Below, one piece after another: positions 5,308 to 11,363 of a stretch of 11,363 nt of DNA (positions are counted from its first letter, which is position 1; every line of letters begins with the position of its first letter). This DNA is from Oscillospiraceae bacterium (GTDB lineage Bacteria > Bacillota > Clostridia > Oscillospirales > Acutalibacteraceae), in assembly GCA_029012165.1 (NCBI GenBank), contig JAQXLO010000053.1:1-11363 (forward strand), read 5' to 3'. The notes beneath the pieces are model-generated. The model did not search any database. It was not told the origin of the DNA and saw only the letters and a list, made by a program, of their open reading frames with translations. Both the position numbers and the translations under genes were made by a program.

Positions 5308-6282
5308 ATGGATAGGTGTATCTCCGTCATCGTTCCTGTCTACAATACGAAAGACTATCTCGAACAGTGTGTGCAGTCGATTCACTCGCAGACATACAAG
5401 CACTTGGAAGTCTTGCTGGTGGATGACGGCTCGACCGACGGGAGCGCCGAACTTTGCGATGCCCTCTCCGAGCAGGATGCACGCATTACCGTTATCCACA
5501 AGCCAAACGGCGGAGCGAGCAGTGCGAGAAACGCCGGACTGGATGCCATGCGTGGGGAGTTTGTCCTTTTTGTCGATTCCGATGATTATATTCACCCGCA
5601 GATGTGCGAGGTGCTTGTGGGTCTGATCGGAAAATACGATGCCGATATTTCCATGTGCTTTTCTCGGGGAACAAAGGTGCGCGACTACGCCGAACCGCCG
5701 CAGCCATCCTATCGGGAACAGTGCCTGACGGGCGTACAGGCGATGGAGCTTTTGTACGGTGGCGATGCGTTCTCGTTCTTTGGGTATAACCCGACCTCCA
5801 ATATGTTTCGTTTGTATAAGCGCTCGTTGTTCGGATCGGATTTGCGCTACGATGAAAACGCCGTGGTCGCCGAAGACGATACGATGACGCCGTACCTTTT
5901 GGCGAGAGCAGAGCGAATTGCTTCCGTTGACCGCAGGATGTACTACATCTATGAGCGGCCGGGCAGTCTGTCCCGCTCGGGAATCAGCGACGAACGCTGG
6001 AAGAACATCTGCGAGACAAAGGTGCGTATGTATACCGAGCGTCTGCGGGCGTTTGAGGACAAGGAAAAGTTTCGCTCTCTTGTGCGTATGTGGTACAGTA
6101 TTGCGCTGTTCGATTTGGCGGAGGCGTACAATATGCGTGCGGATAAGGCGTGCAGACGCACGCTCAAATCCTGCTACAATCGCCTTTTGCGTCAGGGAAT
6201 GAAAAAACATACGTTTGACATCAAACGCACGCTGATATTCTGTGCAATCTATATGAACCCTCGATTCTTGAAGCTGTTTTAA
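5308..6282 (+). CDS. Family 2 glycosyltransferase
   Basis: The product transfers a sugar from a nucleotide-sugar donor, probably onto a cell-surface polysaccharide or teichoic-type glycan. The GT-A domain occupies about residues 4-200 of 324. It shows the strand ISVIVPVYNT, the nucleotide-binding VDDGSTDGS (38-46), GGASSARNAG (68-77), the metal-binding DSDD (90-93) and a later ED pair (189-190) that fits the catalytic base. The basic C-terminal part (about 215-324) is not recognised and has no clear membrane segment, so the enzyme is probably cytoplasmic or peripheral. Acceptor and sugar cannot be read from the sequence. AAAGGAG precedes the ATG, with 10 bases from GGAG. The next gene is a LicD-type phosphotransferase, which supports a role in surface-glycan decoration. 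Confidence 0.9.
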   Translation: MDRCISVIVPVYNTKDYLEQCVQSIHSQTYKHLEVLLVDDGSTDGSAELCDALSEQDARITVIHKPNGGASSARNAGLDAMRGEFVLFVDSDDYIHPQMCEVLVGLIGKYDADISMCFSRGTKVRDYAEPPQPSYREQCLTGVQAMELLYGGDAFSFFGYNPTSNMFRLYKRSLFGSDLRYDENAVVAEDDTMTPYLLARAERIASVDRRMYYIYERPGSLSRSGISDERWKNICETKVRMYTERLRAFEDKEKFRSLVRMWYSIALFDLAEAYNMRADKACRRTLKSCYNRLLRQGMKKHTFDIKRTLIFCAIYMNPRFLKLF

Positions 6283-6319
6283 CCGATTCATCGTGCTTTT
6301 AGCTTTGACCGGCTCATGA

Positions 6320-6348
6320 TTGACAAGGATTGAACTTTCGCTTATAAT
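6320..6348 (+). promoter_or_regulatory. Perfect consensus sigma-A promoter of the licD-like gene
   Basis: TTGACA (6320-6325), 17 bp and TATAAT (6343-6348) match the consensus at every base. The palindrome GAATATTC (6358-6365) lies just past the expected start near 6355 and could be an operator. No terminator is visible after the preceding glycosyltransferase, so readthrough is also possible. Confidence 0.9.
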
Positions 6349-6386
6349 GAAACTATAGAATATTCACAAAACAATGAGGTGGAAAT

Positions 6387-7190
6387 ATGGCATGTACGAT
6401 TGAACAACTTCAAAACTGTCAATATGAAATTTTGTGTAAATTTGCTGACGTTTGTGAAACCAATTCGTTATACTATACGCTTGGTTACGGCACCTTGCTC
6501 GGTGCGATACGTCACAATTCATTTATCCCATGGGATGACGATGTCGATGTTCTAATGGATATAAAAAGCTTTAAAAAGTTTCTGAAAATCATAAAGAAAC
6601 AACCGATTGACAATTTTCATCTCTCATATTATACGCAAGAATGTCAGTATCCCTTATGCTTCGCAAAGCTTCGTAAAGAGGGTACTTATATGCCGGAGAA
6701 GGTTCTTGACGGACTGGAAATGCACAACGGAGTGTGGATAGATATTTTTACATATTTTAACAAACCTGATTCTGCGTTTCTTATACTTCTTCAGGAAAAA
6801 GCACTTGGACTTACCCAGATGCTTTGCGAAAAATACTACAATAGAATCAAATTGAAAAATGGCAATGATGTCATATCCGCATCGAGAGTGTATAAAATGC
6901 TTGACAAAACACCCGATTTTTTGCTCAAGCGTCTTAAAAACTTCCTTGTTTTTTTTGCGGATGCAATCGGTAAAAAGGGATCAAAAAATGTCCGTGTGTT
7001 TTCCTATGGCAGCAAGCTCAATGCTTGTGTAAAAAGAGAACTTGTTGAGGGTAGCATTAAGCATATCTTTAAGGACAGGGAGTTCAATATTCCTGAAAAA
7101 TACGATGAACTGCTCACGACCATTTACGGTGATTATATGACTCCTGTTGTGACGCACACGCACACAGACCTTGAGCAAATCATTCTGTAA
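6387..7190 (+). CDS. LicD family phosphotransferase
   Basis: LicD proteins attach a phosphorylated group, such as phosphocholine from a CDP precursor, to sugars of surface glycans. They belong to the nucleotidyltransferase-fold group. The family signature is at residues 33-54: GYGTLLGAIRHNSFIPWDDD followed by VD. The acidic cluster Asp50-Asp52 and Asp54 supplies the metal site, and GVWIDIF comes later. The 267-residue length is normal for a single LicD domain. The transferred group here is unknown. AGGTGG (6377-6382) precedes the ATG. The gene is far more AT-rich than its surroundings: 6421-6480 contains 18 G/C of 60, against 42 of 60 at 8641-8700 in metK. It also uses AAA, TTT and ATA codons freely, which suggests recent acquisition. 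Confidence 0.9.
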   Translation: MACTIEQLQNCQYEILCKFADVCETNSLYYTLGYGTLLGAIRHNSFIPWDDDVDVLMDIKSFKKFLKIIKKQPIDNFHLSYYTQECQYPLCFAKLRKEGTYMPEKVLDGLEMHNGVWIDIFTYFNKPDSAFLILLQEKALGLTQMLCEKYYNRIKLKNGNDVISASRVYKMLDKTPDFLLKRLKNFLVFFADAIGKKGSKNVRVFSYGSKLNACVKRELVEGSIKHIFKDREFNIPEKYDELLTTIYGDYMTPVVTHTHTDLEQIIL

Positions 7191-7242
7191 ACGGGGAGTG
7201 CTGTTCCTGAAATAAAAGTCTACATCAGATGTATATGCCGTG

Positions 7243-7276
7243 AAAATACCCCGAGAACACAAGCGGTTCTCGGGGT
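7243..7276 (-). terminator. Terminator of the minus-strand DUF1874-like gene
   Basis: An 11-bp perfect stem (7248-7258 with 7266-7276) encloses a 7-base loop. On the minus strand it is followed by ATTTTC, so it ends the minus-strand gene 24 bases after its stop. On the plus strand it lacks a U tract, so licD transcription may be only partly stopped. Confidence 0.75.
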
Positions 7277-7299
7277 TGACTGTTGGTGGATTCGATTGT

Positions 7300-7677
7300 T
7301 TAGGTCATGCGGGTGATGATCTCGCAGTAGATGTAGATGTTTTCGATCTTCTGCGCCTGTGCGCCGCCGTCGAGGTCGATGATCGGCTGTGTCTCGGACG
7401 GGGTGATGTACTGCTTGAAAGCAATCGCCAGCTGTCCCGGACGCATACGGGAAATCTTTTTGCGCTGGAAGTTCCGATCCACCACGCCGACATAGTCGTG
7501 GACAACACGGTCGATCTCTCTGTCCGTATAGCAGCGCAGAACATCCTCCTCGTCGAAAATGTCGATAATTGCCTTCGCCTCCGCAAAGGTCGTGGACTCC
7601 ACTTTGTATGTGCCTTGACCGATCACATACATCGAGCTGTTATCAATCAACAGTAAGGGATTGCCGTCTTTAGACAT
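7300..7677 (-). CDS. Small protein resembling DUF1874 (STIV B116 / AcrIII-1 fold)
   Basis: The protein is 125 residues with no signal peptide or membrane segment. Its pattern resembles DUF1874: an opening strand LLLID, GTYKVESTTFAEAKAII (22-38), a helix ending in VG (63-64), a QRKKISRMRPGQLAIAFK strand pair (71-88), and a closing IYIYCEIITRM strand like the common LLTR ending. DUF1874 includes the viral ring nuclease AcrIII-1, which destroys the cyclic tetra-adenylate signal of type III CRISPR, and chromosomal relatives of unknown role. By hand alignment to the SIRV1 gp29 sequence as I remember it, the catalytic His falls on Asp52, so ring-nuclease activity is doubtful. AGGAGG lies 7 bases before the ATG. 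The gene stands alone between its own promoter and terminator. No CRISPR or phage genes are nearby. A novel family is the alternative. Confidence 0.5.
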   Translation of the reverse strand: MSKDGNPLLLIDNSSMYVIGQGTYKVESTTFAEAKAIIDIFDEEDVLRCYTDREIDRVVHDYVGVVDRNFQRKKISRMRPGQLAIAFKQYITPSETQPIIDLDGGAQAQKIENIYIYCEIITRMT

Positions 7678-7707
7678 CGTAAAACCTCCTAAAATGGATT
7701 GTTATGC

Positions 7708-7728
7708 AACATGAATAAATTTCATGTT
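7708..7728 (-). promoter_or_regulatory. Palindrome at the start of the DUF1874-like transcript
   Basis: AACATGAA (7708-7715) and TTCATGTT (7721-7728) form a perfect 8-bp inverted repeat with a 5-base AT spacer. It lies at roughly +5 to +25 of the minus-strand transcript, where a repressor could bind, or it could fold as a 5' leader hairpin. Confidence 0.5.
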
Positions 7729-7739
7729 TCTTGTTGAAC

Positions 7740-7768
7740 ATTATATAACAAATTACACAATACGTCAA
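7740..7768 (-). promoter_or_regulatory. Strong promoter of the DUF1874-like gene
   Basis: On the minus strand, TTGACG (7763-7768), 17 bp and a perfect TATAAT (7740-7745). Initiation near 7733 gives a leader of about 55 bases. It is divergent from the metK promoter, with 22 bp between the -35 boxes. Confidence 0.85.
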
Positions 7769-7790
7769 GTCTTTTTTTCATTTATTTTTC

Positions 7791-7819
7791 TTGACTTTTT
7801 CCGCTGTTGGATATAAAAT
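7791..7819 (+). promoter_or_regulatory. Promoter of metK
   Basis: TTGACT (7791-7796), 17 bp and TAAAAT (7814-7819). Initiation near 7826 leaves about 29 bases before the gene, too short for a SAM riboswitch, and none is seen. Confidence 0.7.
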
Positions 7820-7854
7820 AGATGATAAGTGTATAAGAGAAAGAGGTTTTTGCT

Positions 7855-9039
7855 TTGGCACATTACGTTTTCACGTCCGAGTCCGTGACGAACGGACATC
7901 CCGATAAAGTCTGCGACCAGGTTTCCGACGCCGTGCTGGACGCCATCCTTGCGCAGGATCCCATGGGCAGGGTGGCCTGCGAGACCTGCTGTACCACGGG
8001 TATGGTGATGGTCATGGGCGAAGTCACCACGACAGCGACGGTGGACATCCAAAAGATTGCCCGTGAGGTGGTCTGCGGCATCGGCTACGACAATGCAAGC
8101 GCATGGTTCGACGGCAACACCTGTGCGGTGTTGACGGCGCTGGACGAGCAGTCGGCAGACATCGACATGGGCGTCAGCCGTTCGTTTGAACTCAAAGAGG
8201 GCGAGCAGGACGAGTACAACCTGCACGGTGCAGGCGATCAGGGTATGATGTTCGGTTTTGCCTGCGACGAAACACCCGAGTATATGCCCATGCCCATTTC
8301 TTTTGCCCGCAAGCTCACCAACCGCCTGACCGCTCTGCGGGAGGACGGCACACTGCCGTACCTGCGTCCCGACGGCAAGAGTCAGGTCACGGTGGAATAC
8401 GATGAAAACCACTGCCCTGTCCGTGTGGACACGGTTGTTGTTTCCACCCAGCACAGCGCGGATGTACCGCTGGAAACGATTCGCAAGGATATCGTGGAGC
8501 AGGTTATCCGTCCCGTCATCCCGGCAGAACTGCTGGATGAAAAGACGGTGTTCTATGTCAACCCCACCGGTCGTTTCGTCATCGGCGGTCCCCACGGAGA
8601 CAGCGGTCTGACCGGCCGCAAGATCATCGTGGACACCTACGGCGGCTATGCCCGCCACGGCGGCGGTGCCTTCTCCGGCAAGGATCCGACCAAGGTGGAT
8701 CGTTCTGCCGCCTATGCCGCACGCTACGTTGCCAAAAACATCGTTGCCGCCGGTCTTGCGACCAAGTGCGAGGTGGAGTTAGCCTACGCCATCGGTGTGG
8801 CGAAGCCCGTTTCCGTGATGGTCGAGACGTTCGGCACGGAAAAGGTGGACAAGTCCTTGATTGCTTCGCTTGTCGCAAAGCACTTCGATCTGCGTCCTGC
8901 GGCGATCATCAAGACGCTGGATCTGCGCCGCCCGATCTATCGTGACCTTGCGGCGCACGGTCACTTCGGCAGAGAGGGTCTTTCGTGGGAACGCACGGAC
9001 AAGGCGGACATCCTGCGCAAGGAAGCCGGTCTTTCCTGA
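7855..9039 (+). CDS. metK: S-adenosylmethionine synthetase
   Basis: This cytoplasmic enzyme makes S-adenosylmethionine from methionine and ATP, releasing phosphate and diphosphate. The 394-residue length is standard. Signatures in order are the ATP-binding GHPDK (14-18), GAGDQG (125-130), a GGPHGDSGLTGRK block, and the phosphate loop GGGAFSGKDPTKVDRS (269-284). All expected catalytic Lys, His and Asp residues in these motifs are present. The usual Glu before GHPDK is Asn13 here, an uncommon but isolated change. The start is a TTG at 7855 with AAAGAGG (7840-7846) 8 bases upstream; the second residue onwards (AHYVFTSESV) matches the normal N terminus, so an ATG start is not needed. An intrinsic terminator follows, then prmA, whose enzyme consumes SAM. 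Confidence 0.98.
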   Translation: MAHYVFTSESVTNGHPDKVCDQVSDAVLDAILAQDPMGRVACETCCTTGMVMVMGEVTTTATVDIQKIAREVVCGIGYDNASAWFDGNTCAVLTALDEQSADIDMGVSRSFELKEGEQDEYNLHGAGDQGMMFGFACDETPEYMPMPISFARKLTNRLTALREDGTLPYLRPDGKSQVTVEYDENHCPVRVDTVVVSTQHSADVPLETIRKDIVEQVIRPVIPAELLDEKTVFYVNPTGRFVIGGPHGDSGLTGRKIIVDTYGGYARHGGGAFSGKDPTKVDRSAAYAARYVAKNIVAAGLATKCEVELAYAIGVAKPVSVMVETFGTEKVDKSLIASLVAKHFDLRPAAIIKTLDLRRPIYRDLAAHGHFGREGLSWERTDKADILRKEAGLS

Positions 9040-9051
9040 AATCATCCATCC

Positions 9052-9082
9052 AAGGGCGTGTCATGACGGCACGCCCTTTTTT
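9052..9082 (+). terminator. Intrinsic terminator between metK and prmA
   Basis: AAGGGCGTG (9052-9060) pairs with CACGCCCTT (9070-9078), and T6 spans 9077-9082. It is a complete terminator, but prmA starts only 16 bases later, so prmA expression needs readthrough or a promoter within metK. Confidence 0.88.
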
Positions 9083-9098
9083 ACAGAAAGGACAATGT

Positions 9099-10022
9099 AT
9101 GGATTTTACGGAAATCATTTTAAATGTGGACATCCGGGACGCCGATACCGCCGGCAGCATCGCCTGTATGGCGGCACGGGGCGGCATCTATATTGAGGAT
9201 TACAGCCAACTGGAGCAGGAGGCACACGACATTGCCCACATTGACCTCATTGACGAGGAATTGCTGCAAAAGGACAGAACCAGGGCGAGAATCCACATCT
9301 ATGTCTCGCCCGAGGACAACCCCGCCGAGACCATCAGCTACCTGAAAGAACGCCTGTCTGCGGAAAACATCGACTACACCATGGACGAAACGGTCTGCCG
9401 CAACGAGGACTGGGAGAACAACTGGAAGGCGTATTTTAAGCCCATGCAAATAGGCGATAAACTGCTGATCCATCCCGCATGGGTGGACGACTACGATGCA
9501 CAAGGTCGCACCGTTCTGCACATCGAACCGGGCGTTTCCTTCGGCACCGGCACCCATGAGACGACCCGCCTGTGCTTGGAGACGATTCAGAAGCACATGG
9601 ACGGCTGCAAAACCTTTTTGGATGTGGGCTGCGGCAGCGGCATTTTGTCCGTGGCGGCGCTCTTGCTGGGTGCACAGTCGGCGCAGGCGGTGGACATTGA
9701 CCCGCTGGCGGTGAAAATGGCGAGGCTCAACGGCGAGTTGAACGGTTTCAAAGAGCCGCAGTACACCGTGCTCGAGGGCAACCTCACCGACAAGATACAC
9801 GGAAAGTTCGACATCGTGGCGGCGAACATTGTTGCCGATGCGATTCTGATGCTGTCCAAGGACATCAAGCAGTTCCTCAATCCCGGCGGTCTGTACATCA
9901 CCTCCGGCATCATCGACCTGCGGGAGCAGGAGATTTTGCAGGCGTTTGACACACTGGGCTTTGAGGTACTGGAACGCTATGAAGAAGGCGGATGGCTCTG
10001 CTTTGTGACCGGAGCCGTATAA
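9099..10022 (+). CDS. prmA: Ribosomal protein L11 methyltransferase
   Basis: PrmA transfers methyl groups from SAM to lysines and the N terminus of ribosomal protein L11. The 307-residue product has the L11-recognition domain (about 1-100) and a class I methyltransferase domain. Visible motifs are FGTGTHETT (148-156), the SAM-binding DVGCGSG (175-181) and NIVA (243-246), corresponding to the usual NILA. Upstream in-frame codons, including the ATG at 8985, are rejected because they lie within metK and the terminator. The ATG at 9099 has AAAGGA (9087-9092) 6 bases before it and gives a normal N terminus. It is joined to the NFACT gene by a 5-base gap, so both are one transcript, and it follows metK, the source of its cofactor. 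Confidence 0.95.
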   Translation: MDFTEIILNVDIRDADTAGSIACMAARGGIYIEDYSQLEQEAHDIAHIDLIDEELLQKDRTRARIHIYVSPEDNPAETISYLKERLSAENIDYTMDETVCRNEDWENNWKAYFKPMQIGDKLLIHPAWVDDYDAQGRTVLHIEPGVSFGTGTHETTRLCLETIQKHMDGCKTFLDVGCGSGILSVAALLLGAQSAQAVDIDPLAVKMARLNGELNGFKEPQYTVLEGNLTDKIHGKFDIVAANIVADAILMLSKDIKQFLNPGGLYITSGIIDLREQEILQAFDTLGFEVLERYEEGGWLCFVTGAV

Positions 10023-10027
10023 TTACC

Positions 10028-11363
10028 ATGCCATTAGACGGATATTTTTTACATTTTCTCGCAAATGAATTGCGGCAGCACCTCATCGGCTGTCGTGTGG
10101 AAAAGGTGCACCAGCCGGCAAAGCAGGAGCTGATTTTGCATCTGCGGGGCTACCGCACGGCGTACAAGCTGTTTTTGTCGGCGTCAGCCAACAGTCCCCG
10201 GGTGCATCTGACGACCTACGCCCCGGAGAATCCCGCCAAACCGCCGATGCTGTGTATGCTTTTGCGCAAGCACCTGACGGGGGCACAGATCACGGCGATC
10301 ACCCAGTCGGGTTTGGACAGGACACTTTTTTTGGATTTTGCCGCCACCAACGAGATCGGCGACCCGGTGTCCCTGCGCCTTTGCGTGGAGATCATGGCGA
10401 AGCACAGCAATATTATCCTGCTGGACGAAAACGGCACCATTCTCGACGCCGTGAAACGGGTGGACATGACCCAGTCGTCCTACCGGCAGGTTCTGCCAGG
10501 ACTCCCTTATATTTCGCCGCCGCCGCAGGATAAGCTGGACTTGCGCACCTGCACGGCGCAGGATGTGTGGGACAAACTGCAATTCTGTGGGGATAAGCTC
10601 TTGCCGTCCGCACTGCTTTCCGTTTTGCAGGGGGCTTCCCCGCTTGTTTGCCGGGAGCTTGCCTGCAAGGCGTCCGCCATGGACACGATGGTTTCCAACC
10701 TGACGGACGGGCAGAAAAAACTGCTTCTCGCCGCCGTGGAAGCGCTGAAAACGGCGTTGGACGGGGAGGGCGCACCGCACATTCTCTGTGACGAGAACGG
10801 ACGGGGCACAGACTTTTCCTTTATGGACATCACCCAGTACGGCTTTGCCCGTATGCCCAAGGTGTGCGAAAGCTATTCCGAACTGCTGGATAACTTTTAT
10901 TTTGAACGGGACAGACAGGACAGAACCCATCAGAGAGCGGCGGATATGCTCAAGGCGCTGTCCGGCGCCTCAGCCCGTATTGCCCGCAAGCTGGATACCC
11001 AGCGTGCGGAGCTGGAACGCTGTGCGGACAGGGAGACCCTGCGCATCCGGGGCGAGCTGATTCAGGCGAATGCGGGAACGCTGGAAAAGGGCGCACCCTT
11101 TTATGATGTGATGAACTATTACGACAACTGCAATATGCTGCGCATCCCCGCAGACCCTGCGCTGACGCCGATCGCCAATGCGCAGAAATACTACAAGGAA
11201 TACCGCAAGGCAAAAACGGCGGAGCAGATGCTCACGGGGCTCATCGACAGCGGCGAGCAGGAACTGCAATATCTGGAAACGCTGACAGACCTTGTTTCGA
11301 GAGCGGACAGCAGTGCCGAGCTTTCCGCATTGCGTGGGGAGATCGAGGACGCCGGCTATCTCA
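10028..11363 (+). CDS. rqcH: NFACT / RqcH-type ribosome quality-control protein, 3' end missing
   Basis: The reading frame is open to the window edge: 445 complete codons of a family usually near 570-590. NFACT proteins bind 60S/50S subunits stalled with peptidyl-tRNA and, in bacteria, add C-terminal alanine tails that mark the peptide for degradation. Older annotations call them fibronectin-binding proteins. The NFACT-N domain starts at once (DGYFLHFLANEL, then HQPAKQELILHLRG) and contains PPMLCMLLRKHL. Two residue sets known to be needed for tailing in the B. subtilis protein appear at the same numbers: Asp97-Arg98 and Glu121-Ile122-Met123. A predicted helical, coiled-coil stretch begins about residue 290. 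The C-terminal NFACT-R domain lies beyond the window. Translation starts 5 bases after prmA, with a weak GGAG 13 bases away, so it is probably coupled to prmA. Confidence 0.93.
   Translation, partial: MPLDGYFLHFLANELRQHLIGCRVEKVHQPAKQELILHLRGYRTAYKLFLSASANSPRVHLTTYAPENPAKPPMLCMLLRKHLTGAQITAITQSGLDRTLFLDFAATNEIGDPVSLRLCVEIMAKHSNIILLDENGTILDAVKRVDMTQSSYRQVLPGLPYISPPPQDKLDLRTCTAQDVWDKLQFCGDKLLPSALLSVLQGASPLVCRELACKASAMDTMVSNLTDGQKKLLLAAVEALKTALDGEGAPHILCDENGRGTDFSFMDITQYGFARMPKVCESYSELLDNFYFERDRQDRTHQRAADMLKALSGASARIARKLDTQRAELERCADRETLRIRGELIQANAGTLEKGAPFYDVMNYYDNCNMLRIPADPALTPIANAQKYYKEYRKAKTAEQMLTGLIDSGEQELQYLETLTDLVSRADSSAELSALRGEIEDAGYL

Noticed and set aside
5095..6291. A 398-codon minus-strand frame opposite the glycosyltransferase gene
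   Set aside because: Shadow of a GT2 gene with all motifs on the plus strand; no ribosome site or family likeness.
5308..7190. A complete capsule or teichoic-acid biosynthesis cluster
   Set aside because: Only one glycosyltransferase and one LicD-type gene are present; no flippase, polymerase, ligase or sugar-nucleotide genes accompany them.
7680..7854. A possible SAM riboswitch upstream of metK
   Set aside because: The transcript leader is only about 29 bases and no SAM-I, SAM-II or SAM-III core is visible; the region is filled by two divergent promoters and a palindrome.
7765..8658. A 297-codon minus-strand frame opposite metK
   Set aside because: It covers the metK promoter and the first two thirds of metK, and is explained by metK codon bias.
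1..11363. CRISPR arrays, tRNA or rRNA genes, insertion sequences, integrase attachment sites
   Set aside because: No regularly spaced direct repeats, tRNA cloverleaf with CCA-type end, rRNA sequence or transposase/integrase motifs were found, including around the DUF1874-like gene.

Overview
The window looks like chromosomal DNA of a Gram-positive anaerobe of the class Clostridia, most likely Oscillospiraceae/Ruminococcaceae-like. This is inferred from four things: a threonine T-box in front of thrS, AGGAGG-type ribosome sites, near-consensus sigma-A promoters with extended -10 elements, and protein sequences of clostridial type (ThrRS, DUF1292, the NFACT protein). The coding DNA is moderately to highly GC-rich, except for one clearly AT-rich gene (licD-like, 6387-7190).

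Layout. Positions 1-290 hold no convincing complete gene: the end of something on the plus strand, a terminator-like hairpin, and a run of back-to-back palindromes (198-272) that resembles a dispersed palindromic repeat. A HAD-IB type phosphatase (291-860, minus) is divergent from a DUF1292 gene (1060-1362, plus); the two promoters are only 10 bp apart. Directly after DUF1292 is a structured non-coding RNA that I read as 6S RNA (about 1375-1563), with its promoter inside the end of the DUF1292 gene. A beta-propeller-like protein of unknown function follows, starting at TTG (1583-2254). Next is a complete threonine T-box leader (about 2305-2547; specifier ACC, antiterminator and terminator both visible) controlling thrS (2574-4517). 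Downstream of thrS is a zinc-ribbon plus DUF805 membrane protein (4545-5168), which ends at a strong terminator.

A small surface-glycan block follows: a family 2 glycosyltransferase (5308-6282) and an AT-rich LicD-type phosphotransferase (6387-7190) with a perfect consensus promoter. Convergent to it on the minus strand is a single 125-residue gene (7300-7677) whose pattern resembles DUF1874, the STIV B116/AcrIII-1 ring-nuclease fold. In my hand alignment its catalytic histidine is replaced by Asp52. It has its own promoter, a palindrome near the transcription start, and a terminator.

The last block is about S-adenosylmethionine and translation. metK (7855-9039, TTG start) makes SAM. prmA (9099-10022) uses SAM to methylate ribosomal protein L11. 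An NFACT/RqcH-type ribosome quality-control protein (10028 to the window end, incomplete) follows six bases later. An intrinsic terminator lies between metK and prmA.

Most of the window is ordinary housekeeping sequence with unusually readable regulation. The items most worth a second look are the DUF1874-like gene, the AT-rich licD with its perfect promoter, the palindrome cluster at 198-272, and the 6S RNA candidate.
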